DNA of 64,000 nucleotides, from assembly GCF_004027225.2 (NCBI RefSeq), contig NC_044278.2, forward strand, positions 80,488,923 through 80,552,922, read 5' to 3'. This document shows positions 48,931 through 60,139 of the stretch, piece after piece. How positions within the stretch are numbered: position 1 is the stretch's first letter; each line of letters starts with the position of its first letter. The position numbers and the translations under genes are program-made. Origin of the DNA: Strigops habroptila (lineage: Eukaryota; Chordata; Aves; Psittaciformes; Psittacidae). The notes beneath the pieces were generated by a model. The model ran no database searches. It was not told the origin of the DNA and worked only from the letters and a program-made list of their open reading frames with translations.

Positions 48931-49600
48931 GAAAGTCTAATGAGTGTGTAAGCCTCCCTTTTCAGACGTGTTTTTTAAAATGGGGGGAGAGAAGGGGAGG
49001 TGTCATAACTACTTCAGTAGGCTCTTAAAAGTAGGAAAGCTGTTGGGTAAACTGGTGGTTATGGAAGTACTTAAGACATTACGCTCAAATCTTTAACAAA
49101 AAAGCTGGATATATGTACTAGCATTCATGTGAAATATCATATTGCCATTTCAATTTCCAACAACATTTTAAAACACAAAAGAAGACTCCATTTTAAATTG
49201 CTTTCAGTTATATTTTACTTTTAGGACAAGTAGCCTTTTGCCATGAATCCCAAAATGTTCATTTGATGAAAGTCCCGAAATGCCTGCTGCTCTGTAGTGA
49301 AAGCAAAATAAAACTTCAACTAAAGGGGTTTTTTTTCCTATAAGATTTTCTCTTCAGATTTTCTCTGTTGGGTATGTTCAACTCCTTTTCTAGTATTTCT
49401 GTCTTCACATAGATGAAATGTGTGTTACTGGTGGACATGAACAACTGTTCTTACATTAAAGATGGCATCCATGTCAGATGACCTTCATCAGACTTGGAAC
49501 CATGTGATCCATCTTGCCTAACTTCAGTCTGTCTGCATTTTAGAATAGCTGGGGAAAAACACACACCTCTAAAGTACAATTTATCTTAGTAGCACAGTGG
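48931..49600. other. Intergenic, nothing recognised
   Basis: This is AT-rich unique-looking sequence between the MYCBP2 3' end and a CR1 fragment. No gene or repeat is visible. Confidence 0.7.
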
Positions 49601-49902
49601 CTCTGCAGAGGGATCTGGACAGGCTGGATTGACGGGCTGTGGCCAGTGGTGTGAGGTCCAGCAAGGCTTAGTGTTGGGTCCTGCGTTTGGGTCACAACAA
49701 CCCCATGCAGTGCTATAGGCTTGGGCAAGAGTGACTGGAAAGCTGCTCAGTGGAAAAGGACCTGCTTGGTGGCTGCTGAACATGATCCAGCTTGTGCCCA
49801 GGCAGCCAAGAAGGTCAGCGGCATCCTGGCCTGTATCAGAGATAGCACAGCCAGCAGGGCCAGCATAGTGATTATCCCCGATACTCAGCACTGGTGAGGC
49901 TG
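49601..49902 (+). mobile_element. Degraded CR1 LINE ORF2 fragment
   Basis: The sense strand carries decayed CR1 ORF2. It begins with a piece like LQRDLDRL, then Asn-Pro-Met-Gln-Cys-Tyr-Arg-Leu-Gly, which matches NPRHCYRLG of the intact copy at 31-33 kb. It ends with the tactcagcactggtgaggc box of the CR1 consensus. It has several stops and frameshifts, so it is old. Confidence 0.88.
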
Positions 49903-52400
49903 AAAAGGAAAGGAAAGAGAAAACAAGATAAAGAAATTACATTCAGTAAATTGACAGAAGTCTCAGGTAAAATCCTGTGGGAATCAAGCGTAATGAAAAA
50001 AGTTATTTAGGGGAGCTGACATTTTCTTTAGGACAACCAACTAAGATCACAGCCAGCAGCCATCCTAGTGCAAACAAAGGATGTAACTTGTATTAAGCAG
50101 TCAGCGTGGCCAAGGCAGGAACTGTATATTAAAAAAAGGGGGAGGAAAAACCCACAAATGACTACAGATGACTAGTGGGCAGGGGAAGGTACAAGATAAA
50201 ACCTAATTTGCTATGGACATAAAGAATAACAAGTAGGTGAGAGAAGGATTCATCCCATACCTGCAGTGATGAAGCCCTTCATTCCACAAAAAAAAAAATC
50301 AACAATTTCAAATCATGTTAAACCCTCTATTTGAATGTCAGGAGGAAGCCAATGTGGGGATTTATTCAGCATCTTGAAGAGTCAGGATTCTTCCTATGTT
50401 GTACTTCACTTATAGAAACAAGGAGTGTGACTCACGTGTCCAAATTATGTCCATACTGTAGATGTTTACCTCAGACATAGTCATCTTCAGCGGGGAGGGA
50501 AAGGCACTTCCAGGATGTGGTTCATTCCATCTCATCTCGGTATAAAACACAAGCCACCTGAATAGCTTGGATGTAGACTGCACAGTGCATTTCCAAATGT
50601 AAGTCACCACAGCCTACTCTGCAGTCTGAAGCAGAAGCAGTGTTTTGGAGCCATGACACCATAAGGCAGCACCAAGGCAGATTTTCTCTGAAAGCATGTC
50701 AAGATATGAAGAGTGAAAACCCTTTCTGTGTTTGTGGCTCCATGTTCCCAGGTTAATGGGCTTTTTTCTTAAGCCTTTCCTCTGTCATAGCATTCTGCCT
50801 GTTCTGGCAGGCAAAGGGCAGACATAGTGGCCTGAGGTTTGACAGCCCACCTCAGTGTTGCCAGATACTTCCTGGAGACCTACTGTGGACCTTAAAAAGA
50901 CTAAGTGTTGTCCTCTGAAAATTTGAGTTCCTTACTCAGTACTTGACAATCTTGTATCTGCAACCTGTGAACATATCTATTGGACACACCATCAGGCACT
51001 TCAGAACCGTAGATGCAGAGTAGAAGATGCAGAGTGATGTTCTAAGGACTCTTCTACTCATCAACAAGAAATGTGCTGTAGGGTATCAGAACTAATATAA
51101 CTGTTACCTGGGAAGTGCTGCAGTACATTACGTTTGCAGCAGGGTGCACACAGGACAGGAGGTGAAAGTAAGCAGAGCCCAGTGTATTTACTAAGGATGT
51201 CCCTACCATACCATTCAGATACATTTCTCCTCCACAGTCCATCGCGTTCCTCACTCCCTACTTTTCATCTACACTCAAAGCCTCATGTCACTGCCCCCCT
51301 GCTCTTCACCAGGACTCTCAGGTGTTGCTTTCTGTCCTAATCCAGCACACACAAGCCCTTTTTCTCCTCTGTTTTCTGGCTACTGTTTCTCCATTTCAGG
51401 AGCCTCTTCCTGCACCACAGTGTGGAGGGGCAGCAGGAGGAGCAGTGCCCATAGTCAGGCTGGGCACTGCTGTTCTTCCCCACAGACTGCACGCAGCCAA
51501 GGGGACACACAGCAGAACCTGGAGCTCTAGATCCAGTGTACAGGGTATGCTGCACCATTTTAAAGCCAAGAAATAAACCCTCTCCCTTTTTGTAACATCT
51601 TATTTTCCTGTGTAAGTACACAGAGGAACATTATTTTAAGTGTTCATAATGCAGGTGTCAACCAGTACATAAAAGGTATGGCTCTACTCGCACCAGGGAT
51701 TTTAGCACTTCCATGTTCCTAGTTCATGAATTAGAATGGAAACTTAATTCAGAAGGTATTTGGTTTAGAAAAGTCATCTTTCTAATTGTAAACTGACTTG
51801 ATGAGGAATCCTTAAAAGAAAATACAAAACAAGAAAGCTCTTGCCCAAAAAGGATATTGAAGAAAGACAAATTACAGCAGAAGATTAATAATGCACATAA
51901 TCTGAAGTGGTTTATATCTTTATGCATGAGTTCTTGACATAGGTCCCTGTGGGTCTTAAATTCTAGAAAAATAAGTTACAGAGAGCAGAGAAATCTGAGA
52001 GTCTGACCTGCTATTCTTTTTAGAAAATTTCTGAGTGTAGCACCATAGTTAAATTAATTAAATAAATTAAATACTTATTATTTTGTTTTCCAGCCTTCTC
52101 TTTTATTTTAGATCAATATGAGTACCAATTTAGGAAATGGAGATTACAGTGGGGAAAGGACATGACACTGCTACATTCAGTTTATTAAGTGGGCTGAGCC
52201 AGGGGTAGGCAGTGTCAGAGACATGTTTCTCACACACAACTGATGACCCCCAATTACTGCTCCAGGGAGACAGCACGGCTGAGCAGGAGCATTGGGCTCA
52301 GCTGTAATGGCTGTGCTTTGGACACTCTGCTCCTACACCGTGTCAGACATTCACGTCACCGCATCTCCCCCCCACACCGGTCTCTAGCACTGATCAAGCC
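49903..52400. other. Intergenic, nothing recognised
   Basis: No coding exon, RNA gene or named repeat is visible. Short open frames on both strands around 51,280-51,620 overlap each other in a C-rich patch and show no family resemblance. Confidence 0.65.
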
Positions 52401-52402
52401 AG

Positions 52403-55400
52403 ATGCCAGCACAAGCCACTAATCAGATCAGCCCCTGTCAGATTGCTGTGTGCCTTTCCAGCGCCTCACGTGCTTTTCTGTCAGCTGTTGGGCCACAGCC
52501 CATGCAACAGAAATACTCGGTCCTTGCCTGCACCAACACAGGCTGTTTGCCACAGCTCACCGCACTAACTCCTACCGAACACAGCTCCTGGCCAAGGCGA
52601 GGCCACAGTGCTCCCACGCGGATCATACATCATTAGTTCACAAATAGCTTAAGCTTTCAGGGGCGTATCCAAACACAAAATGAACAGTAAAAGTTAATAA
52701 GATACAGACAATTAACCGGACACCAACCTTATGAAACAGGTTTTGTTCATCACATCGTACTTAGTTCATTGTTTCACCTATACAGAGGCTAGGCAGGGAG
52801 CTTCAGGACCACCCAGTCATTTGGGACATAACTCAAAACTTTGTAGTTTGTTTGCCACAGTCTCTCCTCAACCCATGCCAGACCCTGCAGGTGACTGGGA
52901 GTACAGTAGCTGTACCACAGATGCCCCATGCCCCTTAGCCCAAGGCATGCCAGAAGGGCTGCACTCTCACACCCCTGCTTTCACTGCTGGGGTCTAGCAG
53001 TGATGACCTGCACTACTAAGCATGCCAGGCGGCAGGCTCTTCACCAGGCATGCCTACATGGATGCCATCGAGTACAGAACAATGAACTGTTAACAACCAA
53101 CACAGCACAGCAATCAAGTGCAACAGGGCATCACAAGTCATTGATAATCCCCCAAAGATATCCCCCACCAGCTAGTCAGTGAGTTTCCTCAGGTAACAGC
53201 CACCTCTGCAGTCTGCTGGGATTGAGGAGGAACCTGAGATATACTGTGCTCTGCGCACTTACCACCAGGTTTTGTGCAGCCCGTCTGCTGCTAGTTGAAA
53301 TTCAGTCCCTTTGGATCTAAGAGTTTCTTCCCATGTTGTACCTAACAAGGGGTTTGGCCACCGAAACCTTGAACAGTACTCGAGGCATTGCTTTGGGTCA
53401 GCTGCTGAGCAGCACACACAGCGCTGCTTGCTGTCACTGTCGTGGCATTGCTTCTGCAGTCCCACTCCTTTCTGCAGCCCACTGGGATAACCATTTGCAC
53501 CATCCTTCCTGGATACTGGTGTAACAGCTGATACACACAAAGCGCCATCTCCATTGGTCACTACTTGCACCTTTTCTTCTACCTAGAGCACATCACCTGT
53601 CTATAAGTCAAACTGGATGATGAACTAGGCTCTATAAGGTAGACAATACTGGAATGACAAATGTAGCATTGATGGGTCAGTTGTTATTTAGAGCTTCAGT
53701 TTGTTCTGACATCAGTAAAGTCACCAGTGCAGGGCTGTGCCTGGAGACTTTCTCAGTTCCCTGTGGCAGAGGAGCAAACCAGCCTGCAGGAGCCCCCTCT
53801 AGCAGAGGTGGCAATGGTGCAGGTAGCCCCTGAACCCCTCCCTCTACTTGCGGCCCATTACTGCTCCACCTGAGCCACAGAAAAGCACGCTGCACTGCTG
53901 AGGATCAGCCAGGGCTGTGCCCTTTAGCCAAACAGCTCCCTTTTCGCAAGAATGCCCCATGCAGCTACCTGCTTATAACTTGTCTTCTAGTGCTTTAGCT
54001 CTTGGCATGAGTGAGCACCACGCCTTGGCACAGGAGTTGCTCCTTGTTTGAGCATGGACCAGGTGATTTCAACACCCTCCGCTCACGTTAGCTCTCAGCT
54101 AGTTACTTCCACCTCCCCTCTGTTAATTAATACTCCTTTCCCAAGACAGCATGATGTAGCTTTGTGTACATCCTCTCCTGCACAGCTTATCCTTTCTGCT
54201 CAGTCAGCTTCCCTGGTAAGAGTTCCCACTCCACCCAGCCAAATTCCTATGTCTCTCCTAGGAGTGTCATCCACTCCATCTGAGCAGCCATGCGAAGAGG
54301 GAAGGATGGCATTAAACACACTGGCACGTGAAGGGAATGTATAACCCACTGTGGCCACGTGTGCAGCACTGTCACGTTACTTCTAGCCATACCACCTCCA
54401 AACACTTGGAGACTCAGGTGGTTCAGTACGATTGGCAGGGTATGGTTCACTAGCAGTAATTCACCATTCTAACGCCTGTTCCTAATGAGACTTAGGAACT
54501 CGACCCATGAACGTGAACATTTTAAAAGCATTTGCCTGGAGGCAGGTTCTATCAGCGGACTCTGTCAAGGAGCAGTAACACCAATGGGATGATCCCAACT
54601 ACAGGGTGAATGCAACTTAGTCCCTGTAGGTTTTGCTCTAATAGACATAATGTACATTAGATGATACACTGCATCTGCATCCAACTCTGTCCCAGTTTTC
54701 CCCAGTACAAACAGGATTTGAGCAACAACATCCCAGTTCAAGACACTGTTACTCATAAGATTATTGTCTCTATGCCTTTGGGATTTTCCATACGCCTGGT
54801 GTGGCGGGCATATGGCCTGGGCCCATAAATCTTTATTTCCCCTCAATGGAGGCTGAGCACAAGTAGTTGTGCTACCACCAGCCAAATCCGACATTCTGGC
54901 AAGCCCCAAGTGCCTTACTGCTGACTGAAGTGGACATTTCACATGAATAGGTGCCTACTGGCAGGACATTGAATCTCTTCCTCCAGCACATTCCAGCACA
55001 CTCCTACATTGAAGGAATTAGTGAATAACAACTGGGTTTTGCCCCCAGTTCTGGGATACAAGAGTTAGAAACATCCATATTTGAAAACCAGCATTAGCTG
55101 TCTGGCAGGAGCCAGTTCAGATGCCACTTAAGGTACCCTCCTCCTTCAGTGCCTTGGTACCACAGCCAATCCTAGTACAATGCTGGCGCCCTCTTACCAG
55201 TAGGTCTGTTTGGGATCTTTTCCCACTGCTAGCTTGCTAATTGTGTTAACTCCTCACCCACTGGCAGAGACAGCTGAACCAACCTGCAGGGAGAGCCACA
55301 GAACACAGAGAAAATCCATGTAAACCAAAAACTCCTCTAACAGGTAGCTGTCAGGTCAACCTACTGATGAGCTGGCACTACCCCTCTCCAGCAGTATTGT

Positions 55401-55676
55401 TCTCCTCTCAGCTGGTGATCCATAGTCCATGCCATGGAAATGTTCAGCTCTTGTCTGTGCTGCCATCTGCATGGTTCAGCACGTTTGTACAGAACTCCTG
55501 TCCAAAGCCAGGCCATGATACTCCTCTATCAGAGAGAGAGGCTCCAGCAAATGGCAGTTTTTACAAAGTACAGAATACAAAACAGAGCACAGTCATATGA
55601 TAGCTTTCACCAACGAAGCAACCATCTGAGCCACTCATCTGAGAAGAACCACTACAGACTCCAGAGACAGAAATAA
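52403..55676 (-). mobile_element. Candidate decayed LTR-type element (unclassified)
   Basis: Two diverged direct repeats sit near the ends: about 52,483-52,640 and 55,410-55,545. They share the order cagctg, cca-ag-ccatgc, gaaat, cttg-ctg, acagctcctg/acagaactcctg, ccaa-gc-aggcca. Between them lie 2.8 kb with base composition unlike the flanks and several minus-strand frames, such as 54,942-54,565 (125 codons) and 53,570-53,259 (103 codons). If the repeats are LTRs, the element is on the minus strand and internally deleted. I could not identify gag, pol or env with confidence. It might instead be another duplicated repeat. Confidence 0.35.
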
Positions 55677-58600
55677 TTTTAGACAGTGAGTTCTGAGGAA
55701 CCTTTTAAAGCAATTATCTCCAGTTTTACTGAAGCATGAGCAACAATACCTAGGAACCAGCCTGTTACAGGCAACACTCTACCCTGCTGTCACTCATCCT
55801 TGATTTTATCTTTTATTTTTCTGTGGCCATGAGGCCTTAAATTGAGGTCGTCTGGTTTAAGAACCATTTTACTTGTGGCTTCTTTTTGAAAAGCTGGTTT
55901 CAGCTCCTGTTCTTTAAGTTCTTGTTTGTGACAGGTAACACATACTTATTTCATCAGTCCCTAATACTGTATTTTAACATGGTAAGAACTTCCCCCTAGA
56001 AAATCTTCCTATATAGACATATTAACAGAATAAAAAAAGGAAGTTTCCCTAACGATATCTATTGCTCAGAAACAGTAACTTCATTTGGCATTATTAAAGA
56101 ACAAGTTCTGTTTTCCTTTGTTTTCCTTTTTCAGCAGAGCCTGCTGAGTAATAAGACTGTTACAGGCAGCCTAAAACAGGTCCTTCAGCCACTGACTCAT
56201 CACACTAATCTCCCCGTATTCTTCACAGCTTGTATGTTCATTAAATTGGAGTGGGCTGCTCGTGCCCTGCAAGCCTCATGTTATTTCATCATAGCTGGAT
56301 CTGGTCCTTTTTATTGTTACTTAACTCTCTTCTGATTGCTTCCATTATTTTCCCCTCCGCATTTTTTTTTCCTAGTCAGATGCAAGCCAGGCTTATCAGG
56401 GTGGAGGACAGCTGCTGCATGACTGCTTCACACCTACCTGAATATAGCCCAAAAATCAGCACAGATGAGACTGTCAGCACTAAAAGCTGTAACATTTGCA
56501 ACCAAGACCTCCCATCTGCAATGCTGCTGCAGGCTTCATCAGACAGGTAGCCTGTCAGCTGAGATAGGAAGAAGTGTACCTGTACTACCTCAGCCTGATG
56601 TGGTGAGATGCCCCATTAGGTGCTAGGCTGTTACCAGCTACCATTCTCTTGGCTTCAAATCTCTGCCGTAAGTGAGTGAATCTCCAACCGGAAAGACTAG
56701 AACTTCAGAAAGCTGCTGCTTCTCTTTTTGAAAAACAAAAAATTACAAGGCAGTCTCCTCAATAGTCTTGTTTCTACGTACCAGGGCTCTGTACAAGCCA
56801 CTGGACTTTTTCTGGTACTATTAAAAGTGTACACAAATAATTTCACCTTTATAATTTAAAATATTCCTCTCTCAAAAACTCATTTGCTGTTAGGTAAGTG
56901 ATAAGTAAGGCAGAGAAACCACCTAATTAAGACATATTTTCAACTAAAGCTTTGAGGTGCCCTGCCACAGCTGGCCACAACACAGCTCTTTCACAGACCA
57001 GCCCAGACTGCTCATGTTGTCTTTGGATCTTTGCTGCTTGGACTTTTCTTAACCTGCTGCCACCTACCCCAGTGCCAGCTACCTCAGAGCCCAAGAGCTC
57101 TACAAACAGCATGGCTTTGCCTACCGGCTAAGCCAGAGACAGCCATGGGGGCTCACCAGGCACCAGGAGAGGGTGTCCACACCACCAGCTGCGCATAGGT
57201 TTTTTCTCATTCAGTTCTAGTAAACCCCCCAGTTCTCCTGCTTTACCAACAGACACCACAGACACTGTTGGCGGTGCTTTCTGTACTGTGTCAAGGGCCT
57301 GATTTGGCTGCAAGTACGGAGCTGCAGCTGCCTTTTTGCTGATTTTGGCCACTATGTCTCCAAACAGCGTGATGCAGAGGCTCCTTCAGCACTTGTTCTC
57401 CTCCTACACTTAACGTGCCTAAAACATACACAAGCAATTGCAACAAAGCAAGTAAGGGCACAGGCACTGAAGCAGACTTTCTTTCTTCCAAATATCAGGC
57501 AGCAAAATAGAACTGCAAGGCACTGTAAGAAGTCTCCCCCGGTAACTCCATACAGCTGAACTCAAATAATACAGTAGCGGTTTTAAAATAAGGCTACCTC
57601 AAAATAATGAAACTGCAGCTGCTGCATCTCCCGAGACTTCCACACAGACCCAGAAAACACTGGGTTTGCCACAAGATGATCCACTTTTTTAATGCAGATG
57701 CCAGAATTTAATCAGAGCATTGATCTTGGTGAAAAGATATTTCTACTGACTTCACATGACATGGATCAGTTACGCCACATCATCAACATAATGCTGCCTG
57801 ATAGCAATGACAGAGGCTGCTTGCTCCACATTCATGGATAAATAATACAACTTTCTCCCCACTTAGCAGGCCCAGGTCTGGGTCAACCCTTTGCAGTCAG
57901 AGCCTACTTTCGTCTCCAGCACCTCCAGCAGCTTGCAAGTTATATACTTGCAAATATAACTTGTCATTACTAGAAATTGTAATTGAGGGCTGTTATCTTC
58001 CCACCTTTAGAGAACCAACTATGAAACAGAACATGGGTCTGAAAGGAGAATTCCAAAACAGTGAGAACAGAAGCCACCAAACATTTCCAGGCAAGGACAG
58101 CAAAACACTTCTTTCAGTTTTCTTGGCAGCATGTGCTTCAGCCTCAAACACACCTCATTATTTCAACAGGGTCTGTGTAGCTGTCCTGTGTAACTGAACA
58201 AATTCATGTATTTTCTATTACACACAGTCACATATTTGCTGTTACAGGCTATTACAAGCATATCTGAGATGCTCATTGATCAGCTCAAGGTGAGGTGATA
58301 ACCCACCTCATATTGCAGGATTTTTCATGCATTCCCTAAAAGGCTGAACTCTGGGCGTAGATTTATAAACACACATAGAACTGTAACAGCTGAGCTGTAG
58401 TAAATGTCTCAAGACATTCTGAACTGGAGAAGAAGAGATTATTCTCTCACAGAAATTCAAAATTAAAACGAACATGTCTCACTGAAAAACATTCTATTTA
58501 AGTCATATTTCCCCACTAACAATCTCAAAGAACTAGACTTATAACAGAAAGAGGGAAAAAAGGTTTCTTTTTCAATGGACTTCAAGTATGCAACAAAATG

Positions 58601-59087
58601 CTGCTCAAGTTTTTTTTACATAGTGTTCTTCTCAAAAAACCTCAGGGATGGTGACTTTTGAGAGATCACTAAAGTACCATTACCCTGCTTCAGAGCCATT
58701 TCAAGGCTGGGGAGAGCACTGCATCACATCGGGCTGTTTCCAAGAAACTTAATGATGGGGATTACTGCAATCATAATCCACTAGCCTGAAATTAAAAATT
58801 CCAGCAGTAATTTAATATATCTTGCAATAAATAATTAAGTTTGGGGGACCTCAACGACGCTAAAAAGTTCAGCCACACGAAGGACTGAAAACCAAGCTGT
58901 ATGCCATGCACTGTATATGCAGAGGACATGCTGTAACAAGGCACTTGCAACCCACAGGAACTGTCACTCATAGCTTTGTCTCCTTGGCCTGGCAGTACCC
59001 CAAGCACTCCATTCCCAGTGCCTCCTGGATCCACGGAGAACAATTGCTTGTGTTCTCCATTCCATTTATTCCTCTCTTATTCCACCT
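55677..59087. other. Intergenic, nothing recognised
   Basis: This is AT-moderate unique-looking DNA between the candidate LTR-type block and a CR1 fragment. No supported gene, RNA or repeat was found. Confidence 0.65.
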
Positions 59088-59500
59088 CTCCTATGAAGAC
59101 AGGCTGAGAGAGTTGGGCTTGTTCAGCCTGGAGAAGAGAAGGCTCTAGGGAGACCTTAGAGCAACCTTTCAGTACCTGAAGGGCGCCTGCAAGAAAGCTG
59201 GAGAGGGACTTTTTACAAGGGCACGTAGTGATAGCACAGGGGGGAATGGCTTTAAACTGAAAGAGGATAGATTTAGATTACGCATTAGGAAGAAATTAAT
59301 TATATACTTTGAGGGTGGTGAGACACTGGCACAGGTTGCCCAGATGAGTTGTGGGTGCCCCATCCTTGGCAGGGCTCAAGGCGAGGCTCGATGAGCTTTC
59401 TGAGCAGCCTGGTCTAGTGGAAGGCTGCATGACAGGGGAGTTGGACCTAGGTGATTTTGAAGGTTCCTTCCAACCCAAACCATTCTATGATTCTAGGGCT
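59088..59500 (+). mobile_element. CR1 LINE 3' fragment, sense orientation
   Basis: It begins inside the CR1 ORF2 C-terminal block (tcctatgaagacaggctgag, encoding [18 protein letters not shown]). It runs through the characteristic 3' region and ends at cattctatgattctag around 59,480-59,495. The frame is broken by a stop after the KRRL motif and by small indels. It lies immediately upstream of the CpG island. Confidence 0.93.
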
Positions 59501-59514
59501 AGATTCTAGGGCTA
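59489..59514 (+). repeat. 13-bp tandem duplication at a CR1 3' end
   Basis: gattctagggcta occurs twice in a row, at 59,489 and 59,502. CR1 3' ends carry short terminal repeats of this kind, so this is probably the variable tail of the CR1 copy rather than a target-site duplication. Confidence 0.8.
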
Positions 59515-59904
59515 GCCTGACATGGAGCTTTCAAATTGCTGCCATAATTGGCTCTATCAGCAATGAGGCTTCTCTGTCAGTACTACCCCAGGTATACTTC
59601 TCTAGTCTTCATTTCTCCCATTCCCGGCACCAGACCGGCACCCCGCGATGCAGTCCGGGCCTTGCCACTCCGCAGAGCAGCGGCCAGTCGCACCCACCGG
59701 CCTGGCCGCGCACCCCGAGGCAGGGGGCACTGAGCTCCGGGCCGAAGCTGCCGGGGAGGCGGGAACAGGACAAGCCCGCTGACCTCTACCGCGACCGAGC
59801 ACCACCGCCGCGGCGGGCAGCGACCCCCTGCCGCCTCGACCGCGCCGCCTCCCGCCTGCCGAGCGCAGGGGAGGGGAGGAGACGCACCGCCCCACAGCCC
59901 GCTC

Positions 59905-59917
59905 GCCGCCATTTTGG
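59905..59917 (-). promoter_or_regulatory. YY1-like motif
   Basis: The minus strand reads CCAAAATGGCGGC, close to the YY1 consensus AAGATGGCGGC. Such sites usually lie just downstream of a start site and point in the direction of transcription. Here the orientation points away from FBXL3, which may mean that divergent antisense transcription occurs. Confidence 0.55.
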
Positions 59918-59939
59918 CCGGTTTGCGTCGCTTCCGCTG

Positions 59940-60139
59940 CTGGGAAGTAAACAGGGAGGGAGGGAAGGAAACAGCGACGCGGGCGGGACGGGACGACACG
60001 AAACGACACGACACGGGACGGACAGGCGAGCGGAGGAGGTGCTGGGTAGGCTTCGGTGGAGGGAGCTGATGTGGCCGGAGCGGAGGCGCCAGCGCGGCCC
60101 GAGTCCCGGTTAATGCGAAGCGCAGCAGGGAGCCGTCAG
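59940..60139 (+). other. FBXL3: Inferred FBXL3 exon 1 (non-coding)
   Basis: A strong donor, CAG|gtgaag, ends a GC-rich stretch at 60,139. The start of the exon is uncertain and is placed after the YY1/ETS motifs. FBXL3 in other vertebrates has its start codon in a later exon, consistent with no FBXL3 protein here. FBXL3 is the F-box receptor that sends cryptochromes to the proteasome. The stretch also contains a (GACACG)-type short repeat (59,981-60,021). Confidence 0.45.
59981..60021 (+). repeat. Short GACACG-type tandem repeat
   Basis: An imperfect (gggacg/gacacg)n array of about 40 bp lies within the inferred FBXL3 5' UTR. Repeats of this type vary in length between individuals. Confidence 0.75.

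Noticed and set aside
59451..60113. A 220-codon + strand frame crossing the CR1 end and the CpG island
   Set aside because: It joins CR1 tail sequence to promoter DNA and has no recognisable domain. It is explained by low stop frequency in GC-rich DNA.
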